DNA of 64,000 nucleotides from Streptomyces xantholiticus (GCF_014651015.1 NZ_BMWB01000015.1:124001-188000); one strand, 5' to 3'; shown: positions 1 through 8,538, counted from the first letter of the stretch. The notes: generated by a model not told the origin, from the letters alone. Made by a program: numbers and translations.

Positions 1-597
1 TGCCAGCTCCGCCGCCGCCACCGCGTCCTGTGCGACCTTCTCCGCGCGCTCGCCCGCCTCGATCCGCCGCCAGTTCTCCTCGGCGAGGATGCGCTGCACG
101 GCCACGATCTGCCCGGCCGCGAGCCGCGCGGCGAGCCCCGACGCCCCCGCCTCACCCAGCGCCTCCGCCAGGGCCCGCTCGGACCTGCCCTGATAGGCGT
201 AGAGCCGCGCCACCAGACTTGGCGTCCCGTAGAGCAGGCGGTGGAAGGCGAGCACGCCCGGCTCGTCGTTCAGTCCGGTCACCGGGTCCCGTCGCGCCAG
301 ACCGTCGAGGAAGTGGCGGCGCAGCGCCTCGAGCGGCGCGACGCCGGCCGGGCGGGCCGCCACCACCCGGGCGGCCTCGTCCTCGTGGTCGGCGAATCGG
401 TGCAGCGCCAGGTCCTCCTTGGCGGGGAAGTAGCGGAACAGCGTCGGCTTCGAGACGTCCGCGGCGGCCGCGACCTCGGCGACGGAGACGGCGTCGAAAC
501 CCCGTTCGAGGAAGAGCGCGATCGCGGCGTCGGAGATCGCCCGGTACGTGAGGCGCTTCTTGCGTTCCCGCAGCCCCGGCCCCGTCTCTCCACTCAT
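1..597 (-). CDS. TetR/AcrR family regulator, C-terminus cut by window edge
   Basis: The reading frame starts with ATG at 597 and is still open at base 1, so only the first 199 residues are visible. The N-terminal 60 residues form a typical TetR helix-turn-helix, with the recognition stretch VSKPTLFRYFPAKEDL. The remainder is the all-helical ligand-binding half. Its ATG overlaps the stop codon of the upstream TetR gene (ATGA), so the two regulators are probably translated from one message. The ligand and targets cannot be read from the sequence. Confidence 0.85.
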   Translation of the reverse strand, partial: MSGETGPGLRERKKRLTYRAISDAAIALFLERGFDAVSVAEVAAAADVSKPTLFRYFPAKEDLALHRFADHEDEAARVVAARPAGVAPLEALRRHFLDGLARRDPVTGLNDEPGVLAFHRLLYGTPSLVARLYAYQGRSERALAEALGEAGASGLAARLAAGQIVAVQRILAEENWRRIEAGERAEKVAQDAVAAAELA

Positions 598-1412
598 GTC
601 TCTTCGCCTTCCTTGCCCGCCGCCTCTTCGTCCCGGGCGCGCCTGTCGACCAGCGCCCCCACACCGTCCAGCAGGCGCTCCAGACCGAAGACGAACTCGA
701 AGTCCTTGCCGTCCGGCTCGTACATCACCCTCGACCTCAGCACTTCGGCGAGAGCCGGGTAGCGCTCGGGGTCGGCGAAGCGTTCGAGGGTCTCGGCGTA
801 TCGGCGCATGACCACCTCGGGCGCCTCGCCGCTCGCCGCGACGGCCGCGCCCACATCCCCTACGACCAGGGCCTCGTTCCGTACGAAGCCGCCGATCAGC
901 ATGATCACGGAGATCTTCTCGGCCCCGTCGAGGCCCGTGTCCGCGAGCGCGGCGAGGCCACGGTCCCACCAGGCGACCGAGTTGGGCGTGGCGGGCGGAC
1001 CGCAGACCGGGATGCGCAGCATCCACAGGTTCCGGTGGAACACCTCGCGCCGCGCCCGGGCCCAGGCAGACAGCGCCTCGCGCCAGCCGGTCCCGGGGGG
1101 CGGCGGCGCCGGCGGCAGGCCGACGGCCGCCTCCTGCATCAGGACGTAGAGCTCGTCCTTGGCGGCGACGTACCGGTAAAGGGACATCGTCGACACGCCG
1201 AGCTCCTTGGCGACCCTGCCCATGGAGACCGCCGCGAGCCCTTCGGCCGATGCGAGGGCCATGGCGGCCGCGACGATCCGCTCGACACCGATCCCCGGCT
1301 TGGGGCCCTTTCCGGGGCGCTCCCGCAGACCCCATGCCGCCTCGATGCTCGCTGGCAGCCCGGTGCGGGTGCGTGTACCGCCCGGGTCTCGCTTGCGTCC
1401 GTTGCCCGCCAT
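594..1412 (-). CDS. TetR/AcrR family regulator with TetR-type C-terminal domain
   Basis: This 272-residue protein has an extended basic N-terminus of about 40 residues, then a helix-turn-helix with VSTMSLYRYVAAKDEL. The C-terminal domain resembles the tetracycline-repressor class (TetR_C). I prefer the ATG at 1412, just downstream of a GGAGG. An in-frame ATG at 1478 would add 22 residues and cannot be excluded. The two inverted repeats at 1487-1521 sit immediately upstream and are the likely autoregulatory operator. The usual divergent transporter partner is absent: the next gene beyond the operator is a convergent kinase. Confidence 0.85.
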   Translation of the reverse strand: MAGNGRKRDPGGTRTRTGLPASIEAAWGLRERPGKGPKPGIGVERIVAAAMALASAEGLAAVSMGRVAKELGVSTMSLYRYVAAKDELYVLMQEAAVGLPPAPPPPGTGWREALSAWARARREVFHRNLWMLRIPVCGPPATPNSVAWWDRGLAALADTGLDGAEKISVIMLIGGFVRNEALVVGDVGAAVAASGEAPEVVMRRYAETLERFADPERYPALAEVLRSRVMYEPDGKDFEFVFGLERLLDGVGALVDRRARDEEAAGKEGEET

Positions 1413-1486
1413 CGCCTCCGCCGCCCTCTGACCGCCGACCGCGCTCCGTCGCCGCACCCTCTCGCGCCTGAGGCACATCCTAGTAA

Positions 1487-1521
1487 TGCGTAACCCTTAC
1501 GCAGTGTCGCGTATGGCATAC
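1487..1521. promoter_or_regulatory. Paired inverted repeats, probable TetR operator
   Basis: TGCGTAA-CCC-TTACGCA (1487-1503) is a perfect 7-bp inverted repeat with a 3-bp spacer. GTATG-G-CATAC (1511-1521) is a second perfect repeat. Together they fill the space just upstream of the TetR gene and overlap where its promoter should be. On the plus strand an AGGAGGA (1524-1530) and an ATG (1542) follow, but no gene does. Binding is inferred, not shown. Confidence 0.6.
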
Positions 1522-1588
1522 ACAGGAGGAGTGTCGTCGACATGAGCCCTCGGCACGTACCGCCGACTCGGGGTTTCGGGGGCGCTGT

Positions 1589-2665
1589 TCAGGTTGCGGG
1601 TCCGCTGAAACGCTCCAGGGCGGCCATGATCCTGCACACGTCCGGCGGCTCGGCCGCTCCCAGCGCCGGGCGCCCCCTGGCGAGGACCTTCTGCAGCCTG
1701 CGGGAGGTGCGGCGAAGGGCGGACCGGTCGCCGTCTCCCGGGGTGACACCGAGGGCGGCGCGGATGACGTCCGTGTAGACGGACTGGGCCCGCTTGTACC
1801 GGAGAAGATACGGAAGGTCAGCCCGCCATCCGTACGAGCCGCCCGGCCGCGCCTCCTCCACGGCGCGGTGCCAGCGCCGCGCCACGTCCGCCTCCTGCTC
1901 CGGCGGGTAGTCCATCAGGTGCAGGTGGGTGGCGAGGTCGTACAGCGGATCACCGAACATCGCCAGCTCCCAGTCGATGGTCCACAGCCGGCCGTCGCCG
2001 TCGACGATGAAGTTGTCCCGGTGCAGGTCCCCGTGCAGCAGACAGAACGGACGCCGGCTGAACGAGCGCGTCTCCTCCACCAGCCGCGCCGGCCCTTCCT
2101 CCGGCACCCCGAGCTCGGCGAACAGCCCTCCGTAGACGGGCCAGTGGACCTGGTGGACCCGATCCTGCGTGAAACGGATCAGCCGCTCGGCGAACGATCC
2201 GCAGTCCCCGTCGGCGACGTCGCCCGCCGACGGGTCCCGCGCGTGTGCCAGCAGAGCCGCCTCGGGGACCGCCGCCAGTTCACGGAACAGCCGCGCGATC
2301 TGGGCGACATGGGGCTCCGCGACGGCACTGCCCGGACCCCCGTACCAGGCGAGCGTCGAGCCTTCGATGAATCGCTGGAGGCCGATGTCGTCGACCTCGA
2401 TGGTCTCCGGAACGCTCGTCACACGACCGGCCAGGGCGCGGACCAGGGCTCCCTCGGAGTCGAAGAAGCGCCGATCGAAGCGGAGGATGCCCTCCCGCGG
2501 CTCCCGGCACTTCCACCGAACCGTTTCGGCACCGCCCGCCGGATGGGGCAGCGGGAACGCATAGGTCTCGTGGTGGTACCCCTTGAGCGGACCTTCGATC
2601 AGCGACTCACCGGCGCTGAGCCGGACGGCCTGCTGCCACACTCTCGCCGAAGGCTCGGCCGTCAT
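1589..2665 (-). CDS. APH/choline-kinase-like phosphotransferase
   Basis: The 358-residue protein has the aminoglycoside phosphotransferase fold. The catalytic loop HGDLHRDN is at residues 211-218 and the metal-binding IDWELAMFGDP segment starts at about 230. The N-terminal nucleotide-binding lobe is divergent, with no obvious glycine loop. The start chosen is ATG 2665, behind a weak GGGGG. The frame is open for another 315 codons upstream, but that part is antisense-like relative to the HAD gene and is rejected. It lies downstream of the GntR and HAD genes in the same direction. This fold also serves small-molecule kinases, so antibiotic resistance should not be assumed. Confidence 0.85.
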   Translation of the reverse strand: MTAEPSARVWQQAVRLSAGESLIEGPLKGYHHETYAFPLPHPAGGAETVRWKCREPREGILRFDRRFFDSEGALVRALAGRVTSVPETIEVDDIGLQRFIEGSTLAWYGGPGSAVAEPHVAQIARLFRELAAVPEAALLAHARDPSAGDVADGDCGSFAERLIRFTQDRVHQVHWPVYGGLFAELGVPEEGPARLVEETRSFSRRPFCLLHGDLHRDNFIVDGDGRLWTIDWELAMFGDPLYDLATHLHLMDYPPEQEADVARRWHRAVEEARPGGSYGWRADLPYLLRYKRAQSVYTDVIRAALGVTPGDGDRSALRRTSRRLQKVLARGRPALGAAEPPDVCRIMAALERFSGPAT

Positions 2666-2781
2666 GCTCGCTGCCCCCGTGTGAATGCGGCCGCCTCCTC
2701 GTTCACGGACCCCCTCGGTGCGGTCCTCCTTCACAAGCAAGGCACAACCGCCGGTCTCTACGGGGCCCGGCCGTGATCGCC

Positions 2782-3504
2782 TCACGCGAACGGAAGGAAC
2801 TCCGCCATTCCCGAAGCGACCAGCGGTACCCCCGCGTCCCTCAGTCGCTGCCTTCCCCGTTCGGAGCGGTGGTATCCGTAGAACGGCATACCCACCTCTT
2901 GGGCGGCCCGGAAGTCCGTGCCGGTGTCGCCGATCATCAGATGCCGGTCCACCGCGATGTCGTGCCGCATCGCCTCCAGCAGAGGCGCCGGATCCGGCTT
3001 CATCCGCAGCGCGTCCCGGCCCCTGCCGACGACGGGGCCCTCGAAGCAGTGACGTACCGACATCCGCGCAAGAATCCGCGTGGCCGCGTCGACATGGTTG
3101 TTGGTCGCGATGGACAGGGTCCTGCCTGCGGCATGGCACGCCTCGATGAATGCCGCGGCGCCCGGTGTGGGCGTCGCCGACTCGGCGGCCTTGCGCTCGT
3201 AGGCGTCGAGCAGATCGTGCAACTTCGCGACGGTACCGGCCCAGCCCTCGTCGCCGTTGCTCCTCCGCATCGCCGCCGCATGTCCGTGGAGCACCGCCAT
3301 CGGATCGGGGCAGTCGCGCAGTTCCTCGACCAGGCGGCCGTCGCGTTCGGCGGCCTCGCACATCTCGCGGGCGATCACCGCTGCGGGCTCGCCGGCGAAG
3401 ACCCGTGCGATCGGGCCGTCCAGGTCGAAGACGATGCACTGCGCCCGGGACATCATCTCCCGCATCGCGCTCGGCATCGCCGGAGAGGTCGTGACAGGTG
3501 GCAC
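2782..3504 (-). CDS. HAD-superfamily hydrolase
   Basis: This is a phosphoglycolate-phosphatase-like HAD protein. Motif I is VFDLDGPIARVF, motif II is around SIATNN, motif III is the lysine of MKPDP, and motif IV is MIGDTGTDF. A helical cap lies between motifs I and II. GTG 3504 follows the GntR stop codon by two bases and would couple translation. ATG 3477 is an equally plausible start nine codons downstream. The substrate is unknown. With the GntR gene and the kinase-fold gene it looks like a small phosphate-transfer operon, although the roles are inferred only from neighbourhood. Confidence 0.8.
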   Translation of the reverse strand: MPPVTTSPAMPSAMREMMSRAQCIVFDLDGPIARVFAGEPAAVIAREMCEAAERDGRLVEELRDCPDPMAVLHGHAAAMRRSNGDEGWAGTVAKLHDLLDAYERKAAESATPTPGAAAFIEACHAAGRTLSIATNNHVDAATRILARMSVRHCFEGPVVGRGRDALRMKPDPAPLLEAMRHDIAVDRHLMIGDTGTDFRAAQEVGMPFYGYHRSERGRQRLRDAGVPLVASGMAEFLPFA

Positions 3505-3506
3505 GG

Positions 3507-4433
3507 TCAGAATTCCGCCCTTGTGGCCTGGAGGTTCCACATCGAATCGAAGAGGTTCTGGAAGGCCCGTACGATGCCGACCTGTTCGGGTGTGGAGTCG
3601 GCAGCGGCACGGAAGGGGAAGAGGGTCGCCCCGGTGCCGTAAGCGTCGAGGATGGTCACTTCCTCACCGTCCGGAGCCAGGGTGATGGTCCCCAGTTCCG
3701 GCGGATAGAAGCCCTGCAGGGCCAGTCGGCGGTTCAGGATGTACAGCTTGAGCTGCGGCGCGAACGGCACCAGGCGCACTTCCACGGAGACCTCCTGTAC
3801 CTGGCCGCGATCGCGCAGTTCATAGAGGGACTGGGTGAGCATCGAGGCATGAGCCTGGAGAATGCGTCGCAGACGGCGCCGTACGCGCGGATCGTCCCGG
3901 CCGTCCTTCAGCCGCGGGATCGCCAGATCCGGAGAGTCGGTGTCGGGAAGCATCAGCCGGGCGCGGATGCTGCGAGGCGGCTGGATGTCGCCGTCCATGA
4001 TCCGCGTCTTCTGGGCGGACACCCTGGCCGCGAGGGTCTCCGTGGTCATCGAGAAGACGTCGAGGGTGACCTCGGTGGCCTCGAACGCCTCCTCCAGGTA
4101 CGGCGCGAGCACGACCGGAGGGACGCGCTCCGAAACGACCGCCCAGACCTCTTCGCCGTCACCGGCACCGGTCTGCGCAGGAATGCCGCGATCGCCCCGG
4201 GTGACGAACGTTCCGCTGCCCTGCCGCGACTCGATGAGGCCTTGGTTCCTGAGAACTTCGAACGCCCTGTTCACCGTGGCCCGCGAAACGCCGAACCGCG
4301 ACACCAGCTCGTTCTGAGTGGGCAACCGGTCGCCGGGTCGGCGCGTCCCGTCGTTGATCTCCTTGCGCAGGGTGTCGGCGAGCGACAGGTACCTGTGCAC
4401 GTGGTCTCGCGGGACGGATCCATGACTCGTCAC
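3507..4433 (-). CDS. GntR family regulator with unclassified C-terminal domain
   Basis: The 308-residue protein begins with a GntR winged helix at residues 10-80 (PTQNELVSRFGVSRATVNRAF, then the QGSGTFV wing). The C-terminal 220 residues lack the patterns I associate with FCD or UTRA domains. They look like a conserved Streptomyces effector domain linked to HAD neighbours. A cluster of direct CTGGTT repeats lies just upstream and is the likely binding region. The gene heads a HAD and kinase-fold operon. Confidence 0.85.
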   Translation of the reverse strand: MTSHGSVPRDHVHRYLSLADTLRKEINDGTRRPGDRLPTQNELVSRFGVSRATVNRAFEVLRNQGLIESRQGSGTFVTRGDRGIPAQTGAGDGEEVWAVVSERVPPVVLAPYLEEAFEATEVTLDVFSMTTETLAARVSAQKTRIMDGDIQPPRSIRARLMLPDTDSPDLAIPRLKDGRDDPRVRRRLRRILQAHASMLTQSLYELRDRGQVQEVSVEVRLVPFAPQLKLYILNRRLALQGFYPPELGTITLAPDGEEVTILDAYGTGATLFPFRAAADSTPEQVGIVRAFQNLFDSMWNLQATRAEF

Positions 4434-4482
4434 CCGGCAACCTTACAACTCACGTACAGCCAACGAGAGATACCCTGCGCCG

Positions 4483-4557
4483 AACCAGCAAGAAACAAGC
4501 AACCAGACAAGTTTGCAACCAGTCACCCTGAGGGCATCACCAATACAAGTCAACCAG
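4483..4557. promoter_or_regulatory. Cluster of four AACCAG/CTGGTT direct repeats (candidate GntR operators)
   Basis: AACCAG occurs at 4483, 4501, 4517 and 4552. On the minus strand each appears as CTGGTT, in three cases followed closely by a TTGT. The stretch is strikingly A+T-rich for this genome. It separates the GntR gene from the divergent small ORF, so one regulator could control both directions. This is inference from repetition and position. Confidence 0.55.
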
Positions 4558-4657
4558 TTCAATTTGCAAGGCAGTTGACTCATCGTCCGGCACAGTTGTC
4601 AGCCCTGCAGCACAACGGTGTGCGAGCCCGGCGCCCCTCCCTCGAAGGAGTGACCCC

Positions 4658-4825
4658 ATGCCTCTGATCACCCTCCTCGCCGAGCAGTACGTGCAGCTGC
4701 GGTACGGCTTCGTGGCCGCTCTGGGGCTGGCGCTGCTCGCGGTCGGCATCAAAGCGGAGAACGCCACCTGCGCCGGTGTCGGTGGCGTTCTGCTGATCGG
4801 GCCCGCAGTCACCGCCGGCCCCTGA
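4658..4825 (+). CDS. Small hydrophobic protein, 55 residues
   Basis: ATG 4658 is preceded by a good GAAGGAG ribosome-binding site at 7 nt spacing. The product is mostly hydrophobic, with one clear membrane segment (FVAALGLALLAVGI, about residues 18-31) and a second shorter one near the C-terminus (VGGVLLIGPAV). It is too short for most gene finders. It faces away from the GntR gene and shares its repeat-rich upstream region. I do not recognise a family; similar small membrane ORFs occur beside GntR genes in Streptomyces. Confidence 0.6.
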   Translation: MPLITLLAEQYVQLRYGFVAALGLALLAVGIKAENATCAGVGGVLLIGPAVTAGP

Positions 4826-4909
4826 TACGGGCATGGCCGCACCGCCGACGCTGAATCGGGCAGTCGTCCTCGGGGCTCGGCCGGTGCCGCGTCACTCACC
4901 GCGTCACCC

Positions 4910-6154
4910 TCAGAACACGTCCGGGCACCAAGGCCGCCGCCCCGTGCGGAACAGCGTGTCCGCCAAGGCCGCCGCGCCCGGGCGGTGCTCGTCGAGGTGA
5001 CCGAGGGCCGCCAGGCGGGTTGCCGGCTCGTCGCCGAGGTAGAGCGTGGCCAGGTCCCTTACGTCCAACGTCAGGTCCGGAGACTGGGAGGAGGGCGTGC
5101 AGGTCGTGCCGGACGGGGACGCGTCGAGGCGGAAAATGCCGGCCGCGAGGGACGAGGAGTCCCGGACGTCGAGAACGAGGGTTGCGGACGTGGGGTACGT
5201 ACGGGCCTCCAGCGCGGCCGGGACGTCCAGAATGCGCAGCCACAGGAAGTCCGCCTGGGTGACGACGCGCGCGGCGCGCGGGTCGGGAAGCAGATGGGGC
5301 AGCAGGTCGTCGGGGGCGCGGTGGCCGGATCGGACCGTGGTGATCCAGTCGATCGAGCAGACGAAATGCCACAGGGCGCGCTCCGCGGCCGGGGTGAGCG
5401 CGATCATGTCGCGCACCGTAGCCGTGTTCAGGGGCTGCTTGCCGTCGCCCCACTTGTCGTCCGCCTCATACGTCAGCAGCCCCTCGACCGAGCCGGACGC
5501 CGCGCGGTACACCGCGTAGAACGGCTCCGTCCACGGAAACGCGGGCATCCGCACCGCGCCCGTGTTCACCAGCCACCACCGCTCGTCGCGGTCGACCACA
5601 CCGTGCTGTGCGGCTGCCAGCCGCTGGTGGAGCTCCGGGCCGAGCTTGCGTACGTCCGTGCCGTCGACCAGATCGACCCGGCCGCCGTCGTCGGGCCCCG
5701 AGCGCCGCGGGTCGAGCCCCGCGCGGGGGACGTCGACGGACCACTCGGTGGTCGTGGTGGCCGGGCCGTAGCCGTAACGCCCGTAGATCGGGTACTCGGC
5801 GGCGATCAGGGTCGAGACGCTCTCACCGCGCTCCTTGGCGTCGGCCATCTCGGCGTTCATCATCCGGCTGAGCAGACCGCGGCGGCGGTGCGTCGGGGAG
5901 ACGGTGACGTTCGAGACGGCGCTCGCCGCCAGCCGGGCGCCGCCGACCGTGGAGAGCTGCTGGGGAAAGGACCGGTACGTCGCCACGCACCGGCCCTCGT
6001 CGAACGCGCCCCTGACCCGGTCGAGGTCCATGCTCGCCCGGCGCTCGGCGACCTCCTCGTCGGTGAACACCGGTGGCCGCAGGAAGCCGGTGGAGAGCGC
6101 CCTGAGCCAGTCGGGGTAATCGGACTCGGTGATCAGGCGGGTTTCGACGGTCAT
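4910..6154 (-). CDS. Eis-family GNAT N-acetyltransferase
   Basis: The length (414 residues) and layout fit the Eis family: two GNAT-like folds followed by a sterol-carrier-like C-terminal domain. The acetyl-CoA loop is in VSPTHRRRGLLSRMM (about residues 86-100). IYGRYGYG follows, where Tyr124 should match the catalytic tyrosine of mycobacterial Eis. The protein ends in a C-terminal Phe, whose carboxylate is catalytic in Eis. Mycobacterial Eis acetylates several amines of aminoglycosides and other substrates; the substrate here is unknown. ATG 6154 was chosen, and longer versions of the frame are spurious. Confidence 0.88.
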   Translation of the reverse strand: MTVETRLITESDYPDWLRALSTGFLRPPVFTDEEVAERRASMDLDRVRGAFDEGRCVATYRSFPQQLSTVGGARLAASAVSNVTVSPTHRRRGLLSRMMNAEMADAKERGESVSTLIAAEYPIYGRYGYGPATTTTEWSVDVPRAGLDPRRSGPDDGGRVDLVDGTDVRKLGPELHQRLAAAQHGVVDRDERWWLVNTGAVRMPAFPWTEPFYAVYRAASGSVEGLLTYEADDKWGDGKQPLNTATVRDMIALTPAAERALWHFVCSIDWITTVRSGHRAPDDLLPHLLPDPRAARVVTQADFLWLRILDVPAALEARTYPTSATLVLDVRDSSSLAAGIFRLDASPSGTTCTPSSQSPDLTLDVRDLATLYLGDEPATRLAALGHLDEHRPGAAALADTLFRTGRRPWCPDVF

Positions 6155-6231
6155 GCCCGACACGCTAGGCGGGCCCGCGGGCGTACCGCATCCGGATTTC
6201 GACTGCCGTGCCGCGCGGGGAAACCGGCCCT

Positions 6232-7212
6232 TCAGAAGGCCGCCCGGATCGAGCCCACCTCCACGCCACCGCCGAGCAGCGGCATGTGCCCGATGCGGTC
6301 GACCACGGGCGCGTCGACGCCCATCAGCCGCAGCGCCCGCGCAAGCACCGGGCCCAGCGCCCGCGTGGCGCCGTCGTCGACCTTGAACGCCAGCGCCCGG
6401 CCGTCGGCCAGGGCGACCGCCTGCACCGCCTCCGCGCCCATCTTGGAGAGCACGCCGGGCACCCCGCGCATCAGCCAGGTGTCGGGGCGGCGCGTGCCGG
6501 CGACGTACTCGGGGTGGGCGCGCATCGCGTCCGCGACACGGCGCTCGGCCGAGCCGGGCGCCGCGAGCACGAAGTGCCTGAAGGCACGGGCCAGGCCGGT
6601 CAGCGAGACGGCCATCAGCGGGGCACCGCATCCGTCGGTGCCGAGCGCGGTGACCGGTTCGCCCGCGGCCTGCTCGACCACCGTGCGGACGAGTTGCTGG
6701 AGCGGGTGGGCCGGGTCCAGGTAGTTCGTACGGTCCCAGCCGTTCACGGCACAGGCCGCGAGCATCGCCGCGTGCTTGCCGGAGCAGTTCATGGCGACCT
6801 TGTCGCGTACGTGCCCGGTGGCGAGGTACGTCTCGGCTGCCACCGGGTCCAGCGGCAGGTCCGGCGGGCTCCGCAGCTCGTCCGCCGTGAGCCCGTGCCC
6901 GGCGAGCATCCTGCGTACGAGATCGAGGTGGAAATCCTCGCCGGAGTGGCTGGCCGCGGCGAGCGCCAGCCGCTCGCCGTCGAGGTCGAGGCCGGCGCGC
7001 AGCACGGCCGCGGCCTGCATCGGCTTGTTGGACGAGCGCGGGAAGACGGGCAGCGACGGGTCGCCGAGCGCCAGCTCCACGCTGCCGTCGGCCGCGAGGA
7101 CGACGAGCGATCCCCTGTGGTGCCCCTCCACGAAGCCGGAACGGACCACCTCGGCCAGAACCGGCGGCGCCGACGGTACGGCGGTGGCGCTGGAGGAGGA
7201 CGAGGAGGACAT
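6232..7212 (-). CDS. Asparaginase (Rhizobium-type, PF06089-like)
   Basis: The 326-residue protein has the conserved SSNKP and NCSGKHAAML segments of the Rhizobium etli type II asparaginase family, which is unrelated to the E. coli enzymes. It should hydrolyse L-asparagine to aspartate and ammonia in the cytoplasm. No signal peptide is visible. The N-terminus starts with a serine run. It lies 53 nt downstream of rsiG in the same direction and may be co-transcribed with it. Confidence 0.88.
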   Translation of the reverse strand: MSSSSSSSATAVPSAPPVLAEVVRSGFVEGHHRGSLVVLAADGSVELALGDPSLPVFPRSSNKPMQAAAVLRAGLDLDGERLALAAASHSGEDFHLDLVRRMLAGHGLTADELRSPPDLPLDPVAAETYLATGHVRDKVAMNCSGKHAAMLAACAVNGWDRTNYLDPAHPLQQLVRTVVEQAAGEPVTALGTDGCGAPLMAVSLTGLARAFRHFVLAAPGSAERRVADAMRAHPEYVAGTRRPDTWLMRGVPGVLSKMGAEAVQAVALADGRALAFKVDDGATRALGPVLARALRLMGVDAPVVDRIGHMPLLGGGVEVGSIRAAF

Positions 7213-7265
7213 CGGCGGCCTTCCGGGCAGGGGACCCGCGCCCGGAAGGATCGCCTCGGCGAACC

Positions 7266-7913
7266 TCAGTTCAGCAGGTCGTCTACTTGCGCTTCGCCTT
7301 CACGGTACCTGCGGGCGATCTCGGCACTGCAGTCGTCGGCGGTCCGCTGGAGCAGCCTGCGGCGGTGCGAGACCTGCTCCTCGTAGCCGAGCAGCCTGCC
7401 CATCGCCGACCGCAGCTCTTCGTCCGTACGGGCCTCGAGGTCGGAGAGGCCGACCTCGTCGAGCATCTCGGACGCGAGCCGCCGGTACTCCTCGCCACGG
7501 GGCGTGGAGAGCGTGACGTGGCGCGCCGAGGACCCTCTTCGGGAGGGCGCGTCGGCGAGGAACAGCCGATCGCCGACGAGCCGGTCGACCACGGGCGTGC
7601 CGGCCGCCCCCGGGTCGCTGCGGCGGCCCAGCTCGGCCCGCAGGATGTCGACCCGGCCCTGCACCAGCCGCCGCACATAGCTCAGGTCGGCCTCGTCGCG
7701 CTGCGAGTCGCGGCGCAGTGTGCGCAGCTCGGGCAGGCGCAGGGCGGTGAGATCGTGCTGCAGGTGCTCGGGCAGGCGCAGGGCGGTGAGATCGTGCTGC
7801 GGGTGCTCGGGCAGCTCCGCCCCGCGCTGCCGTGGCGGGCGGGCCGTCCCGACGCCCTGCGGCAGCCGGATAGGTACGGGACCGAGCGACTGCTCGGCGC
7901 CAGAAGTGGTCAT
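7266..7913 (-). CDS. rsiG: RsiG, c-di-GMP-dependent anti-sigma factor of WhiG
   Basis: The 215-residue protein carries both copies of the signature E(X)3S(X)2R(X)3Q(X)3D. One is in EADLSYVRRLVQGRVD and the other is in the C-terminal helix EEQVSHRRRLLQRTAD. In S. venezuelae each copy binds c-di-GMP as part of an antiparallel coiled coil, and the c-di-GMP-loaded protein sequesters the sporulation sigma factor WhiG. Both copies are complete here, so c-di-GMP control is expected. The N-terminal 60 residues are proline-rich and contain a tandem 13-residue repeat. It is divergent from dtd. Confidence 0.92.
   Translation of the reverse strand: MTTSGAEQSLGPVPIRLPQGVGTARPPRQRGAELPEHPQHDLTALRLPEHLQHDLTALRLPELRTLRRDSQRDEADLSYVRRLVQGRVDILRAELGRRSDPGAAGTPVVDRLVGDRLFLADAPSRRGSSARHVTLSTPRGEEYRRLASEMLDEVGLSDLEARTDEELRSAMGRLLGYEEQVSHRRRLLQRTADDCSAEIARRYREGEAQVDDLLN
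7727..7804. repeat. Tandem 39-bp repeat inside rsiG
   Basis: Two 39-bp units (7727-7765 and 7766-7804) differ at one base. A partial third unit begins at 7805. In RsiG they encode the 13-residue unit LPEHxQHDLTALR twice, in the poorly conserved N-terminal tail before the coiled coil. The number of units keeps the frame, so length variation between strains would be tolerated. Confidence 0.9.
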
Positions 7914-8083
7914 GTGCGTATGTCCGTCCCCTCGACCGGTGCATCAGGTCTCCCCGGGCCCGAAGGACCGAGAGGTTTGCACCGCCTTGGTGCATGGTGC
8001 CACTCCGATACGTCCCGTCGCAGGCGCTCTGCACCCGTTCGGCCCTGAATGGCGGCCGGACGGCCCCCGATAGATTGCTCTCC

Positions 8084-8521
8084 ATGCGAGCTGTGGTACA
8101 GAGGGTGGACGGCGCGAGCGTCGTGGTGGCCGGTGAGTCGGGACCGGAGACCGTCGGTGAGATCGCCGGCGAGGGGCTGTGCGTGCTGGTGGGGGTCACC
8201 CACGAGGACACCAGGGAGAAGGCGGCCCAACTGGCCAGAAAGCTGTGGTCGGTTCGTATGCTCGAGAACGAGAAGTCCTGCTCGGACGTGGACGCGCCCC
8301 TGCTGGTGATCTCGCAGTTCACCCTCTACGGGGACGCCCGCAAGGGCCGCCGCCCCACCTGGAACGCCGCCGCGCCCGGCCCGGTGGCCGAGCCGCTCGT
8401 CGACGAGGTGGTGGCACAGCTGCGGGCGCTCGGCGCGCAGGTGGAGACGGGCCGGTTCGGGGCGAGGATGCGGGTCTCGCTCACGAACAACGGCCCGTTC
8501 ACCGTGGTGATCGAGGTCTGA
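8084..8521 (+). CDS. dtd: D-aminoacyl-tRNA deacylase
   Basis: This 145-residue Dtd protein hydrolyses D-aminoacyl-tRNA, for example D-Tyr-tRNA, to recycle the tRNA. The SQFTLYG motif supplies the catalytic-site threonine, and NNGPFT carries the cross-subunit Gly-Pro motif that excludes L-amino acids. It starts MRAVVQRV at ATG 8084, as the family does, although the frame is open further upstream. It is divergent from rsiG across about 170 bp and convergent with the YgfZ-like gene. Confidence 0.95.
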   Translation: MRAVVQRVDGASVVVAGESGPETVGEIAGEGLCVLVGVTHEDTREKAAQLARKLWSVRMLENEKSCSDVDAPLLVISQFTLYGDARKGRRPTWNAAAPGPVAEPLVDEVVAQLRALGAQVETGRFGARMRVSLTNNGPFTVVIEV

Positions 8522-8538
8522 GGGCAGAGCCGCCGGCC

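Noticed and set aside
1542..1778. Plus-strand ORF of 78 codons behind AGGAGGA
   Set aside because: All but its first 15 codons are antisense to the end of the APH-fold gene, and the product looks like a shadow. Only the start region is of interest.
2666..3610. Upstream extension of the APH gene to a 673-residue protein
   Set aside because: The extra part overlaps the HAD gene in another frame and has a low-complexity Arg/Gly composition.
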